From Gnetum montanum (taxonomy: Eukaryota; Streptophyta; Gnetopsida; Gnetales; Gnetaceae), in NCBI GenBank assembly GCA_015680685.1, contig MNCI01027502.1, positions 412,086 through 476,085 of the forward strand: a DNA stretch of 64,000 bases. Reading direction: 5' to 3'. This document shows, piece by piece, positions 1-11,456 of this stretch. Each line of letters begins with the position of its first letter. The first letter of the stretch is position 1. The notes beneath the pieces were generated by a model. It was not told the DNA's origin. It saw only the letters and a list, made by a program, of their open reading frames with translations, and made no database searches. The position numbers and the translations under genes were made by a program.

Positions 1-24
1 CACCTCTCTAATATCAAGCATACT

Positions 25-900
25 TCAGGTTGCGAATAGGTGTTCGTCATGATCATCTCTTTCATGACGTCTGTGATGTCTATGTTGTGGTTCCCTATTC
101 TCCCTACATCCTTGCCCTTGTCCTAACTCCTCTCGACCTTCTTGTCGAGGCATTTCATCTCTTCTACCTTTACTTTCCACGTTATGCTCATGGTGGCTGC
201 GCCCAGATGTGGAAGGAGAGTGTGAATGATGTGATGAAGGGGAAGAAGAAGGGGATCCATCACCATGGTGATGTTTCTTGCCTTCTCTTCGGCTGCTTCG
301 GTCCCGACCGTTGCGACGATCAACGAGTCCGTCATTAGTGCGAGTGATTGTTCCTGCCGTGAACAGCTGGTGCTCACGGGGATCAGAGCCTGGAATATGT
401 ATCGTTGATCTAAGGCCCTGATGCCTAACCTCTTCACCAGAGTGAGGAGGAGGAACATCATTTTCTAAGAAACCCGTTGTGAGGGGTTCCTCGTCTCCTA
501 TTTCACTAATGACGTGGGAAACCTTGCCCTTCAGTAGTGAATGTTGGCTCTCCTGCCTTGCATCCCGAATACGTTGGGCTTTTGTGGGTTGATAATCCCT
601 CAGAGTGTAATCATCCGCAACGTATTCAGTAATCAGCTCTTGCATGCCATACCGTACCAAGGCACGGAAAAGCATGTTGGAAGCAGATCGATCTGGGGGT
701 AACACGATGTTACCTTGCATGTCTCTCCACCGCAGTTGCTCATCTTGATGGAAAACAAAGGTAAAATCCGGCACATACTCATCGGGATGAGTATATGTGA
801 CCTTAGATTGTTGAGGACATGGTTGATCTCGGTTATGCGTATGATGCTGACTTTCTCCTGTATTGTCCTTAGGTGAGTTGATTTCGTGAGAAGAAGCCAT
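25..900 (-). pseudogene. gag: gag N-terminal part, Ty3/gypsy (E1)
   Basis: Structural polyprotein of the virus-like particle. The open frame starts at ATG 898-900, 128 bp after the primer site, and gives 291 residues. The N-terminal 100 residues contain a motif FHQDEQLRWRDMQGN that is shared with the matching position in E8. Residues about 200-290 form a very His/Ser/Arg-rich, low-complexity tract (RR, SPSSSPSSHH, HHRRHERDD) that is also present in E7. The stop at 25-27 is a TGA where E7 has a glutamine codon, and homology to E7 continues in frame to the window edge, so this is a premature stop and not the natural C-terminus. The capsid domain is expected left of position 1. The family assignment comes from comparison with E7 and E8; the basic tract may bind RNA, but that is inference. 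Confidence 0.85.
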
Positions 901-1027
901 TTCTATTGGTGTGCTAATTTCACCGTTATTTATTGTTCTTGATTAACTGATTAACCCTAAGGTTCGTTTTAAGCTCACAACGATGTGAGTGATATCCCTT
1001 ATGTTAAATTGGCGACAAAACACTTAG

Positions 1028-1045
1028 TCCCCGGCAACGGCGCCA
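1028..1045 (-). other. Primer binding site, tRNA-Asp type (E1)
   Basis: The minus strand reads TGGCGCCGTTGCCGGGGA one base after the LTR end. This is the tRNA-Asp complementary site known from plant Athila/Tat gypsy elements. It looks unmutated. E7 has the same site with three changes and E8 a heavily mutated one. Confidence 0.9.
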
Positions 1046-1333
1046 ATGATGAGTGGCGAGGTACCCCTACACTCCACCATACGAATACGAGCGTACACGC
1101 GCGATCCGGTCGAACTCCGCAGACTAAATGCCTTAACGCCACAAGAAACACTTGGGGTTAATCGTTCGTTGTCTTCCCAGGCTTGCTTGTATGTGTCACG
1201 GTGTATGGTTAAGCAAGTCTGAGGTATGTGATTTTTTTGGTATTTTCGGCTTATCTTCTATGCTACCAGGAGAAAGGGTTGAGAAAACTAAACTAACTCT
1301 AACTAAGATCTAAGTCTAAATTAACTAGCGTCA

Positions 1334-1750
1334 GCATCCGTTCCCACTTGCCGGACACACCCTGAACTATGCAACTGCAGCTTACCAAACGCTAATCGTT
1401 ACTGGGATCGCCACACGTAACGCAAGTGCTCGAAGTGGTCGTACTGAGGCACCTATTTAGCCTACGTGTGATAAGCAGCCGATTCCTTAGCCAGCCGTAC
1501 ACACCCGTGGGTGCTCGTAACTAAGTCGTACTTATCACACGATCTAGCCTAGCAATGAGCAGCCGATTCCTCAACTAGCCGTACACATTAGACCCGGGAG
1601 TTACCAAGCGCAGAATCCTGGAATACGCTACTGGGTTACCAAGCATCCAATGCTCGTAATTGAGTCGTACTCATGCATTGCGTCAAGCAGCCGATTCCTT
1701 GACTAGCCGTACACGTCCGTAGACGCTCGTAATCAAGTCGTACTTGAACG
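1334..1750 (-). other. Tandem stem-loop units in R/U5 of the E1 LTR
   Basis: Four copies of a structured unit at about 1334-1452, 1468-1537, 1552-1680 and 1677-1750. On the plus strand each of the last three reads X-CAGCCGATTC-Y-AGCCGTACAC-Z-loop-Z'-GCTCGTAA-Y'-GTCGTA-X'. The constant parts are nearly identical, while X, Y and Z change between units together with their partners. Y/Y' is CTTAG/CTAAG, CTCAA/TTGAG and CTTGA/TCAAG; the first unit has CCACTT/AAGTGG in minus-strand sense. X/X' is ATAAG/CTTAT, ATGAG/CTCAT and TCAAG/CTTGA. They lie downstream of the TATA box, so they would be in the 5' leader of the RNA. The second of the three has a longer inner loop. Function is unknown. Confidence 0.75.
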
Positions 1751-1992
1751 CACTAGGAAAGCAGGAAATAAAGCAATAAATGAAACCACGTGCTGCAAGG
1801 TTTATCCAAACAAGTTCGTCTTTATTGCCGTACACAACTTGGGTTCAGGTTACAAGCTGCTCGAATAAAGAGCCGTTCACTCTAGGACTCCTACTGCGGG
1901 CACATGGGGAAAAATTCTAACTCTGGAGTGATCAATCTGCCAGAGCTTCGCTACACTAGCCAGGATTGGGAAATGAAGGGAGTGCCGCCTCT

Positions 1993-2000
1993 TATTTATA
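1993..2000 (-). promoter_or_regulatory. TATA box of the E1 LTR
   Basis: Minus-strand TATAAATA followed by AGAGGCGG. The same TATAAATAAGAGG context occurs in the E6 and E7 LTRs, so the position is conserved. It places the transcript start near 1960-1970. Confidence 0.75.
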
Positions 2001-2016
2001 GAAATGGCGGCGCGAC

Positions 2017-2091
2017 GTGATATCGCCTACGCGATATCGCAGGAGAAGACGCGATATCGCGTCGGTCGCGATATCGCATACGCGATATCGC
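2017..2091. repeat. Array of the 10 bp palindrome GCGATATCGC
   Basis: Five copies in 75 bp, at 2017 (one mismatch, GTGATATCGC), 2031, 2051, 2068 and 2082. The last four are perfect. They lie directly upstream of the TATA box in transcription sense. E7 has the same cluster with eroded copies at 37790-37898, and E6 has three poorer copies at about 36868-36910. Conserved position and repetition suggest a binding site for a dimeric protein; the protein is unknown. Confidence 0.85.
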
Positions 2092-2229
2092 GGCCTAGTG
2101 TAAACCGCGTCTCATCAACTATCATCTTTGTTATTTTTTTTAGTTTAAGGATTTTTTTAGTTCTAACCATTTTTATGTTTCATTTTTCATAGGCATAGTG
2201 TACATCTTAGGGGATTGGAATTGGTGAGG

Positions 2230-5200
2230 AATGATCAAACCTTAACTATGGCTCAAATAGCTTTGGAAGAGTTCAAGAGAGGTAAATTCATGATAGTTTA
2301 AGTGCTTCATAATTTTGAATATGTTTTTTATAGATACTGTACATGGTATTCCAACTTGTACCAATCAAGCATAACAACTAATCATGTACACAAGTGGTGG
2401 ACTCACCTAGATTTGGGAGCGCATACACTTGCTCATCCTAAGGTTATGACCTTACCTAAGCTAAGTAAGTTGAATTATTTAGCATGATCAACAATTTTTT
2501 TAAAAAAATTTATTATTATTTATTATTTTTTTGTGTCTTTTTTGTTATTGGTGTTATTTGTTATCTTTTCAATTTTATGCTACTAACATGTTCATTGTGT
2601 TGTGTATCACGTTTTATGCACAAGTCTACAATTGATGTGACTATTTTAGGCCATTTTGAAGAGAAAGTTTAGTTCAAGTGGGGTTAAATAGACTTAGCAC
2701 AAGAATGTCTAGTAGAAAATATTCCTATGTACATCCAACAAAGGCTTATTGATATATGTTTTTACAAATTTTTTATGTTTCATGGTCCCATGATGTCACC
2801 TACTGAGATATTGAAGGTGATTGACTCTTGATGAGGATGTCATCAAATTTATCATTTTTATTAATGATTACCCTATTGTATTGAGTGTTGATGCATCTAT
2901 TTTGAAGAATATATTTGGTATACCTTCTAGTGATGCTAAGGTGCCACTATAGTAGGAAAGAATGTAGGCTATAGAGAGGAGCTAGAGGCTTGGCTAAACT
3001 CTCCTCTTGTTGCAACATTTACTTTCAACAATTACACTATTGAGTAAGCCAATTAGACCTACCTCCTTTCTCATACTAGATCCTTGTCCATATTATTATC
3101 ATAAAAGAAAATTATAGGAGTTTAGTAGGCTTGGATAATGAGAAAGGTACTAACTCATGGTACTACATTTGATTGGGCTACCTACTTAGTCATTGGTTTG
3201 AGGGATGCGATCAAAAAGTTCTACAATAACCTTAATAGTATTCATCATGTATAGTTCACATTCTTTCTTGCATATCTAAAGAGGTTTGTTGAGTTCTTAG
3301 TGATCAAGATAGGTGGAGAATGGGTTTCACATGATCCTTTCCAACTCTCTAGGCCTTGGGTTAGTCATATTGCATAGCTTATACACCACCAAGGTTCACC
3401 GGTGAAGGATGTTGAAGAATCACTATATATTATCACTAAGAATCTTAGTTATTTGCATGGATGTTTCCCTAATAGCATAGGGATTGAGCCCCATGCTATG
3501 CATGGTAGTACTAAGAAGGTTAAAAGATTGCATAGAGAAGTAGATAGTGCTATTGGAAAGAAGATAAAGAGGTCATGCATTGAAGACAACATTCAAGCTC
3601 TTGGTAAGAAAACATCCAAGAAGTTGTCCATCAAGCTCAACATGGTAAACTGGGATGTTAGAGGTATGTAAATAGATTTTTTTAGTTTTACATATATTTA
3701 TTTTTTAATTATATTTTTGGATTACATATTTAGTTATATTTTTGTTGTTATGTTTTTGCTAACTTATTTTATGTTTTGTGGCTTTGTTTTCTTATAGAGA
3801 AAGCAAAGGAGTTGGCTGCTAAATTTGTTGTAAAGGAGGAGAAAAATTATAAAGAAGGGGAGGAAAGAGAAACCAAGGAGAACATAGATGTTATATATTC
3901 CATCTCAGATTATTTTCCTCTAGAGAAAAATCCTCCAATATACCTACCTCATGATCTCCTAGTGTGTTTTAATTTTAATAATTTATGTTTTATGTTTTGA
4001 TTTTTGTTTTTTTCTTGCATTATGTTTTGATACTATTATTTTTTTATATATATATTTGTAAAAAATGCCTAAATTTTATATTCATTATAGAGTGTGAACC
4101 TCCTCTAGAAGCATCTACATCCATATTCCATTCCAAGCCTTGGATGAAGATCCTAGACAAGCTAGAGTTCATGAAGGAAATGATGGATGATATAGTAGAT
4201 AGGTTGTAATAAATGGATCCTAATATTGGTAATGAAAATGTTAAATTATTTTTTACATGTTTTGATTTTTTGTATTTTTTCTTGTTTTTCTACTTTTTTC
4301 TATTAATAGTATTTCATGTTTTCTTAAAAGCTTTTTAAATGTTTTTGTATTTTTTATGTTGTTGCAGTTTCCAAAATAAAATGGAACTTCTCATGAGACT
4401 TTGAATTCAATGAGTTCCCAACCTTGTCCTCCAATCTTGATAATGTTCCATGAAGGTTATATGAAGGGGCCAAAAAATATGATACAACTTGTGCAAAAAC
4501 ATTCTCTAATGAGTTCTTATGAAAGCAAGTGAAGGAGCTATCAAACAAGAATAAGAGCCTTCGTGATTGCAAGGAGTTTAGAGAAGCTTGTGTAGTTAAT
4601 AGGGACTCTTTGTGCATGAAGGAGATCAAGTGGTCATGGTATTGGAGTACCATCCAAAGCAAGGTTGCTCAAGCTAGGAGCAATGTGAAAAAAGGCATGG
4701 AAATCGAGTTCCTTGTTCAAAAATTCAAGGAGTGACATGACTATTGTGCATGGACGTTAGAGTGGAGTAAAAAACAAAAGGATTTACAAGTTGGAGAAGA
4801 AAAATTACATGAAATAATGACATGAAACAACCATAACACAATGTAAGTATGAGTTAATTATTCAAGAGATAGGTTTAGAAGATATCTACAACATGTTTGC
4901 TAGGTTCATTATTTTTGTTGAGTCTCCTACTCCTTAGATTAATACTGCATCTAGGAAAATCATCACTATTAACTTATTCCACATTTCACTTGAGTTGATA
5001 GGCATAGAGAAAGGAAAGATCCTTGCAAGTATGGATCTAGGAGACATTGATTGGGCAAACATGAGTGAAGAACAAATTCTTCATAGGTTAGAACCTAAGC
5101 TTCAAAGATTTTCACTGAAAGACATAGCTCCAAAATCTCTAGAGGTCTATGTGAAAATTTTCTAAATTTTTATTTTATATCTTTATATTTGTAATTGTTT

Positions 5201-5339
5201 AGTTTTCATGGTCTCACAATTATGTTTTAGTTATGATGGTTACTAATTTTTATATTTTTGTCTGTAGGCCTCAAGCAATGATGACAATGACATTGAAGAT
5301 GATGTTATTGATGATCCTCCTCCTCCTCCTACATCATAG
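2230..5339 (+). pseudogene. Opposite-strand spliced ORF of E3 (copy 1), unknown function
   Basis: This is a decayed multi-exon ORF running against gag. Exons I can place: about 2320-2470, about 2690-3663, 3798-about 3961, 4091-4228, 4368-5144 and 5268-5339. Typical junctions are G|GTATGT at 3664, TTATAG|AG at 3797, ATTATAG|AG at 4090, G|GTAATG at 4229, TTGCAG|TT at 4367 and TGTAG|GCC at 5267. Every exon from 2690 onward has a counterpart in the E2 copy. The best matches are VDASILKNIFGIPSSD to VNEAFFIDLFGLPTED, and FMKEMMDDIVDRL to FMEGIVKDMVDNL. The last exon encodes an acidic tail ending in five prolines (DDPPPPPTS). Stops and frameshifts make it non-functional. The L-F-G-x-P motif faintly recalls plant mobile-domain proteins and the antisense extra ORFs reported for Tat elements, but I do not assign a function. 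Confidence 0.7.
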
Positions 5340-6090
5340 TTTTAGGATATTTGATTAGCCTATTGTGTTCCACTATTTTTTACTAGATTATTGGTATTAT
5401 TATTATTTTGGCTATCATAGCATTGGAGACTATATTGTTTTAGTTTTCATGTTGCATGGTGCATTTATGACTATCATTATATATTTGTTTTTTTTATTAT
5501 CATGTAATCATATAATGTGATCATGTCTATTGATGTTGGAAATTCTTAGTTATAAGATAAATTTAAAAAAAAAATGTTTAAATTTTTAGTTTGTCTTATA
5601 GTTTCCTTTCCATAAAAGGACTACAAAGGAAAAAAAAAAGGCTACAAAGTAAAGCTTGAAAAATGTAAATAGGATGTAAAGCATAAATAGGTTATAATGT
5701 ACACAAATGGTATATATAAGGGAAGGCCATAGAATTACCAATTCTATGCCTTGGTCGGCCACTAGTTTTAGGCCTTGGCTGGTTAATTTTATTTTCTTTA
5801 TGTTTTTTTTCATGTTTATATCATTTTATAGTTTTATGTAAGCACAAATAAAATAAGAATAAATTATAAACCAAAGAAAAAGTGAAAAATAAGGCTATAT
5901 TCTAAAATAGTAAATAAGATATAATAGGGTAGAAAAGATTTATAAAGTGTAAATTTGTAAATAAAATTTAATAACAAGGCTATAAGTTAAAAGGCTATGC
6001 AATATAATAAAAGTTTAACTAAAAGTGAGAGGAGTGTTCAATTGCACAACTATTTTCTAATCTTTGAAACATTAGGGAATGTATAAGGTC
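5340..6090. other. Non-coding spacer between convergent ORFs of E3
   Basis: AT-rich sequence with A and T runs and no credible ORF. It contains the GGCCTTGG/TTTTAGGCC words (about 5740-5785) also seen at the same place in E2 (22770-22950). It should hold the 3' end of the plus-strand ORF and the start of the pol intron on the minus strand. The donor site that is good in E2 looks mutated here (GAGAGTATA near 6100). Confidence 0.5.
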
Positions 6091-9000
6091 TTTGTTACAC
6101 AATTTTATACTCTCCATTCCCTTCACTCAAAATTTAGAATAGGAGCTCTTCCCATGATTTTTTTATAGCCTCATCATTATTAGTCTTAGCTTAGTCTACA
6201 TTGTTGTGGTCGGTGGCTTCATTTTTGATTGTAGAAGTCTCTTCTTAAAAATCAACCTTAGATCCTTGCTCTATGTTAACATTGTTAACAAACAAGGGGA
6301 CTATGTTGTCTCCATGGATTACAATTTCACCTCCCTCATAAGGTAGATGAACTTCTTAATGGATTATGTAAGAGACTGATTGTAATTTAGCTAATCAAGG
6401 CCTTCCTAGAATTAGGTTGAAACCTGGTGTATCTTCCACCACTAAGAAATTGGTGGATGTAGGGAACTATTCTCTAGTAATGGAGTCTAGAGATATGGAT
6501 CCTCTTGCTGCTGCTTGTGATCAATTAAAGGACTTCAAAGTAGAAGTGGAGGTTTCTTGGATGTGCTCCAACAAGCCTAAATGTTCAATGATAGCAAAGG
6601 GTATAACATTTGTTATTGCTTCATCATCGATTTATACTCAATGCACCTTATATTGACAAAGCCTTATCATTATGAGGAGAGGGGCTCTTAACACCTCACT
6701 ACTTTATGAGTTGGTCTTTATCTTACTATCATGAAACATCAAGGTAGTTGACTTCGTATCTTCCCTAGGTGAAGAGGGTACCATTACTACATGAATGGAA
6801 TCCTCATTGGAAGGAATATCTTCATTGATAGGAATAGAGGTTAACATCTTAACTAAAGCTTTACAATGACTAGAAGAGGTCATCTCTAGGTTGTATAAGC
6901 TCAAAGAGGTATTTGTTTTTGAGTGAGAATTTGACTTTCTTCATGGAGGTGAGGAAGTATTTATCATTCTTAATTAGTTTCTCATATTTTTTTCTTTGAC
7001 TTCCTCCATTATACCTAAGATCTTGGCCTCATGTTTTAGTGTTTTTGGTTTAGGCCCATTTTCCTTTTCTTATTGTTTGTCATCCTTCCTATGTTGGCTT
7101 GTTAAAGTAGTTTGAGCATTAGAGCTCATGGGCATAGTTGAAATAGGTGTTGGATTTGAGTTGTCTTCTTACATTGTTTTGTAGGTGATTTCTTATCATT
7201 TAGCTATGAAGAATTTGAGGTATTGGCTACCATGGAAGGACATTAATGAACCTAGGTTATAATATTAATGAAGGTAGGAGGGGACACTCTAATTACAAAT
7301 GGTTCTTTGGAAGGTGCAGATGATGGCACTCTTATGAAAAAAGAAGTCCTTGAACTTGATGAAGTTGAAACCCTTTCATCATGAGGAGGTACTCAAATCA
7401 TAAATGGCTCCCTAGTAGGTTTAAGATTGTTGCTAACATTAAATGTGGCTATTGTGTATTGGTCATTGTTAGCATTTAAGAAATACTTGTATATATACAT
7501 GTGTTGGTTTTGAGGCCTAACTAAGTTTGATGTATCTCAGACCAATTCCCCATCATCTATCATTTTCTACAAATAATGCTTTAGAGCCAATCAAAAATTA
7601 GTGTCATGGCTAGGAAGTTGATGGTAATGGAAAAATTAGTCTAGTTTAAAGTATTTTGGCACTAGTAGATCATCCTTTGTAGCCATAATGGGATACTTAG
7701 CGAACTCACATAAGAGATCATGCCTCTTATTGGAATTCTTAGTTAATTCTTTGTATTGGATATGGCTACTTTTAAGCAGCTAATCAAGCATCTTAGATGG
7801 TTTGATGGGTAATTTTATATATTTGGACTGATGCTTTCTTTTGAAGTTAGGCCTAGGTGGATTAGAGGTGAACAGACTAGACGTTGCCAACTGAGTAGTA
7901 GTGGTAGGGGCTTTTGGTTACATTGTCCTTGATTCTTGTATGATTTTCATCTCCTTGGTCACTATGGCCATGACTACATGGTTCTATTTTCCTTTATGTC
8001 TATCTTTTCTTGTGTGTTGACTCTTGTATGTTACATATGCTGGGTCATTACTAACTTCTGCAACATCCTCTATGTTCTTGGTTTGGGAGAAGGCTTAGCT
8101 AAGTGACTGTGGGTCTAGATAGTATAGTTTAGACTTGATAAAATTATTAACCATCCCTTGAATATGGGAAAAAGATGTCTTTCAAAGATGGGCTTGGGGA
8201 TTTCATTGAGGATGGAATTTCATCTTTGTATGAATTTTTGAATAGGTTCAAGGGGCCCTTGTTTGACCTTCATGAGTTGATGTAGTGTGGTGTTGGGTTT
8301 TAAGTTATACTTAAAATGGTTACAAATTATGAAATCAAGTTGTCTAAAGAGGTTATGGAGCCTTTGGATAACACACAATACTAGTCCAAGTCTTTTCTAG
8401 TGAAAGACATAGGGAAGATTTGCATTACAGTATGGGGTCAAGCTTGCAACAAAAGATACTCGAAATAGAAGGTAATAACATGTGAATTTGGATCACCCTT
8501 ATCATTGTATTAAGAGAAGTGTGGAATTGGAATACCTATGGAAAGAGTTATTTGTTGGACAATAGGTTTGATAGGATCATCTTGATAAAAGTCCATGATA
8601 TTTACCATGTGAATAGTAGAGGCCTTAAGATTTCTTAGCTATTATATGAGGCCTTGGACCATTTATAAGCCTTGATCTAGGTCTTGTGGCATTCTTGTGG
8701 GTTGTGGAATTTGAACTGATGGTTGTAGGAAAAGTTGTGTGGCTTGGGGCTATGTAATGGACCAAGATAGATGGGAGCGATTGGGTGATCACAATAGCAA
8801 GGGGATTAAAGAAGGAGAAGGAAGTCTAGGTTGGAACATGAGGGATAAATGGGACACAAGGGTCTAAGAGACTTGTGAATCTTGGTGTCCTAAAGAGGAA
8901 CCAACTAATATGATGAAGGGAGGTGGTGCAGTAGACATCATTGGTGATAGACACACTAAGTAAGGCTAAGTTGCAAAAGGCATGCATGTAAATAAGGAGG

Positions 9001-9549
9001 CAGAGTGTAAGGTTGGCTAAGACTGATGTGCTATTATAATAGGTATTAATATGAACATGTTAGGATATAATGGAATAGATTAAGGAGCATGAATCTTAAA
9101 GAACATAGGAGGTATGGAGCTAGGAATGGTTTTTTGAAGAGTTGACTGCTGGAAAAGGTTTCCTATGAAGGTATCTAGTTCATGCTCTATCTCAAACTCA
9201 TCCTCGTCCTCTTGGTTTTCATCCAAAATGATTTCCTCACATATTTCATTAATGTCCATTAGTTATTTCAACACCTATATATAAAAGTGTATTAAGTGAA
9301 TTTGATTTTAAAGTGAGGGAATATATTCTTTTCCATTTCGTGGATGATCTCAAATTGATGTTTGACATCTAATTTTGAACATGGGATGAGGAATCTAGCT
9401 TGGATTTTGGCATAAATAAAACTATAATACTCCTTGTTGGTAATCATGAAATCTAGTTACTAGACCCTTTGCTTAAGATAGTTTCTACATTCTATCATAG
9501 CAAGATCATTAGGATCATAGATACACACTATTTCTTGGTTTGGGAGCAT
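6091..9549 (-). pseudogene. gag-pro: gag-protease of E3, Ogre/Tat type, degraded
   Basis: Minus-strand relative of the E2 gag-protease. The start is taken at ATG 9547-9549 (MLPNQEIVCIYDPNDL). Clear matches to E2 are YYSFIYAKIQA near the N-terminus (E2: QYSFIYMKLQA) and LYNLEMTSSSHCKALV at 6850-6904, just before the protease (E2: LYDLVITSSTHYEALV). Between these, gag is interrupted by many TAG/TGA stops but can be followed by its parallel to E2. The protease lies at about 6400-6650; I cannot make out an intact DSG or DTG motif. It is broken beyond function. The family assignment rests on the E2 comparison. Confidence 0.65.
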
Positions 9550-9745
9550 ATGTGTTATGTTGTGAAGTAGAATTGTGGAACAAAGAAAAGGCATAAAAGG
9601 TGTAAGGATAACAAGTGAAAATATCATCTTGTGAGAAATCCCAACATATAAGTTAACTTATGAAACTTTCAACATATGAAATTTTAATGTAGGAAGGTTG
9701 GTGTCTATGGAGCTCTACAATATAAGAGCTCCAACATATAAGATA

Positions 9746-11456
9746 TGTGGTGACTGAAAACGTTGGAGGATGGAATGATAGACCAAGAGCTTTATGACCA
9801 TTTAGCTTAACCTTGTGTCTACATGAGGGCCTACTAGAAATAGAAATTGGATGCCAAAAATACTCTTATTGATCAAACTAGAATTTACAAGGTGTTATGC
9901 CAAAACAAATGCTAGGGGTTTGCATGGTGTTTGCAATGTTCTCAATGTCAACTAGGGTGAGCGTAGTTGAGGTGACTAGAGCAAAATGAGAGTGCAAAAG
10001 CATGAATATGTGTAGAAAATAGTGAAAAATGTAAGAAAAATGCTAGAATGCAAGAGAAAATTCTAAAAAAATGTGTAGGAAGGTATTGAGAGAGAAAGCG
10101 GCACCACCCCAAATGGGGGAGTGTAGTTAACTGCAAAAAAGGTGAGGAGGTACATGATGTAAAAATAGGCATAGTAGGCAATGTAGTCATAGCCTCAGGG
10201 TGTCTAGGCTATAAGGATTGACATATACCATGAAGTTTATGCCTACTATATTGGTTGTTGTGGTGTCCTGTGGGCTACAGTGTGCTAGGTGATGTGCAAT
10301 GGTGCCAACTGCCAGTCTAGAGTCTACCAAAATGCCAAGTGCACTCAAATGCCAGAATGCTTGAAAATGCTAATTTGTCAACTGAATGCTTTAAAATGCC
10401 AACCCCTAAAATATGAAATGTTGGGGCATTTATAGGGTTAGGGTTGCCATAAATTTTAGCATGTGGTAGAGGGATAATTGAAGCTATGCTGCACCCAACT
10501 ACACTTCCACTAAAGCAAATGAGGTGCTACTAGTGTGCTCCAATGGATCCTGTGAGACTACCAAACTATGACTATGCTACCAAACTACCTATGCAAGTGC
10601 TAAATACACCAAAATGTACCTAAAAAATGCAAAATAGTGTAGTTTTGGAAACTACACTATAGGCCTATGCTACCCACTCTCTCAAGTGGTGTTGAGCATA
10701 GGTACAATTTAGGGGCAAATGGGGGGTGCAAAAGAAATGCAAATTGTTGATCCTACTTGTTGAAGGTGTGTTGGAGTTGAAATGAAGGATGGTGTTAAGT
10801 TTTGGAGGCTTCTGAAGGTAGTTCTGGATGACTACATTGACTACACTCTGGAACATAGTTCCAACAGTTAGACAAATTTTGCAAAAAATGAGGTTCAATG
10901 CTAACTACTCTGACTATGCTCTAGAGCATTGTCCTGGTAGTGAGGGTGTAGTTTAAGTAGTTAGAAATTTTTTTGCAAAATTGGTATCTCTCTACAAACT
11001 ATGCTAACTACACTTTGGAGCATAGTAGGAAGTGTAGTCTAGTAGTTACAAATTTTGCCAAGTTATTTCTTCCATGTCAAGCATGCTTGACAAATTTTGG
11101 TAGAAATTTTGCCGAACTATTTTTTCAATGCTAAGTAAGTTTGATGGCTCCTACCTTGACACTTAGGCAAATTTGTAAAACTAGCTATTGGTGTGCTAAC
11201 TACACTAACTACGCTATCGAGCATAGTCCCAACATTGAGAGTGTATTCCCCACACTTAAAAAAATTTGCAACTACTATCGACACTTAAAAATCTTGCAAT
11301 TCTAAACTACTTGTGTCAACTAAACTAACTACACTCTGGAGCATAGTTCCAGTAGTGGGGAGCATAGTCTCAACACTTAGAAAAAAGATTACCTTGTGTT
11401 AACACTAAGACATATTTGTGATCGAGACCTAGTTGCCCAAATTTGGTTGTATTTCA
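9746..11456 (-). repeat. 3' LTR of E2
   Basis: LTR of 1711 bp starting TGAAATACAACC and ending GTCACCACA in transcript sense. It aligns along its whole length with 27398-29123, and homology stops at 11456 and 29123. The purine-rich AACAAAGAGGGACCAA lies directly upstream of its start (11457-11472 on the plus strand), as expected of the polypurine tract before a 3' LTR. The U3 part holds several diverged copies of a block with AACTACACTCTGGAGCATAG (near 10845, 11010, 11195 and 11325). Confidence 0.8.
10428..10435 (-). promoter_or_regulatory. TATA box of the E2 3' LTR
   Basis: Minus-strand CCCTATAAATGCCCC. The matching site in the other LTR is at 28082-28089 (CCCTATAAATATCC). Same position in both LTRs. 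Confidence 0.6.

Larger units (their letters stand above)
1..2117 (-). mobile_element. E1: 5' end of a Ty3/gypsy LTR retrotransposon, cut by the window edge
   Basis: Read on the minus strand, a 1071 bp LTR (TGATGAG...CTCATCA ends) is followed after one base by a tRNA-Asp primer site and then by gag. The rest of the element lies left of the window. The same layout recurs on the plus strand in E7 and E8, so this is a repeated family here. Relative to those copies E1 keeps far more CG dinucleotides, an intact primer site and a long open gag, so it looks the least decayed of the family. The five bases right of the LTR (2118-2122, actat) are the candidate target duplication, but the other flank is outside the window. 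Confidence 0.9.
1047..2117 (-). repeat. 5' LTR of E1
   Basis: LTR of 1071 bp with terminal inverted repeat TGATGAG/CTCATCA. Its boundaries are fixed by the primer site on one side and by the matching start of the E7 LTR (TGATAAGACG) on the other. In transcript order it holds the GCGATATCGC palindrome array, a TATA box, then a run of structured repeat units in the transcribed R/U5 part. Only one LTR of this element is in the window. Confidence 0.88.
2123..9745 (-). mobile_element. E3: Ogre/Tat-like gypsy element, downstream segment
   Basis: This is the part of E3 left of the E2 insertion: end of leader, gag-protease (minus strand) and an opposite-strand spliced ORF. The leader start, primer site and 5' LTR are at 29124-30726. 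Gene order matches E2 (gag, protease, then opposite-strand ORF). No RT, RNase H or integrase is seen in the window; by analogy with E2 they would lie beyond E1, left of the window. The split at 9745/29124 is inferred from continuity of order and spacing. The five-base flanks of E2 (agata and agtga) do not match exactly. Confidence 0.6.

Noticed and set aside
1334-1750. CRISPR-like array
   Set aside because: Eukaryotic LTR context, only four units, variable parts pair within each unit, and no cas genes.
9746-11456. LTR shared by two tandem elements after unequal recombination
   Set aside because: A polypurine tract precedes it as for a 3' LTR, and the primer site that E3 needs is found at 29552-29567, so nesting explains it better; the imperfect flanks leave some doubt.
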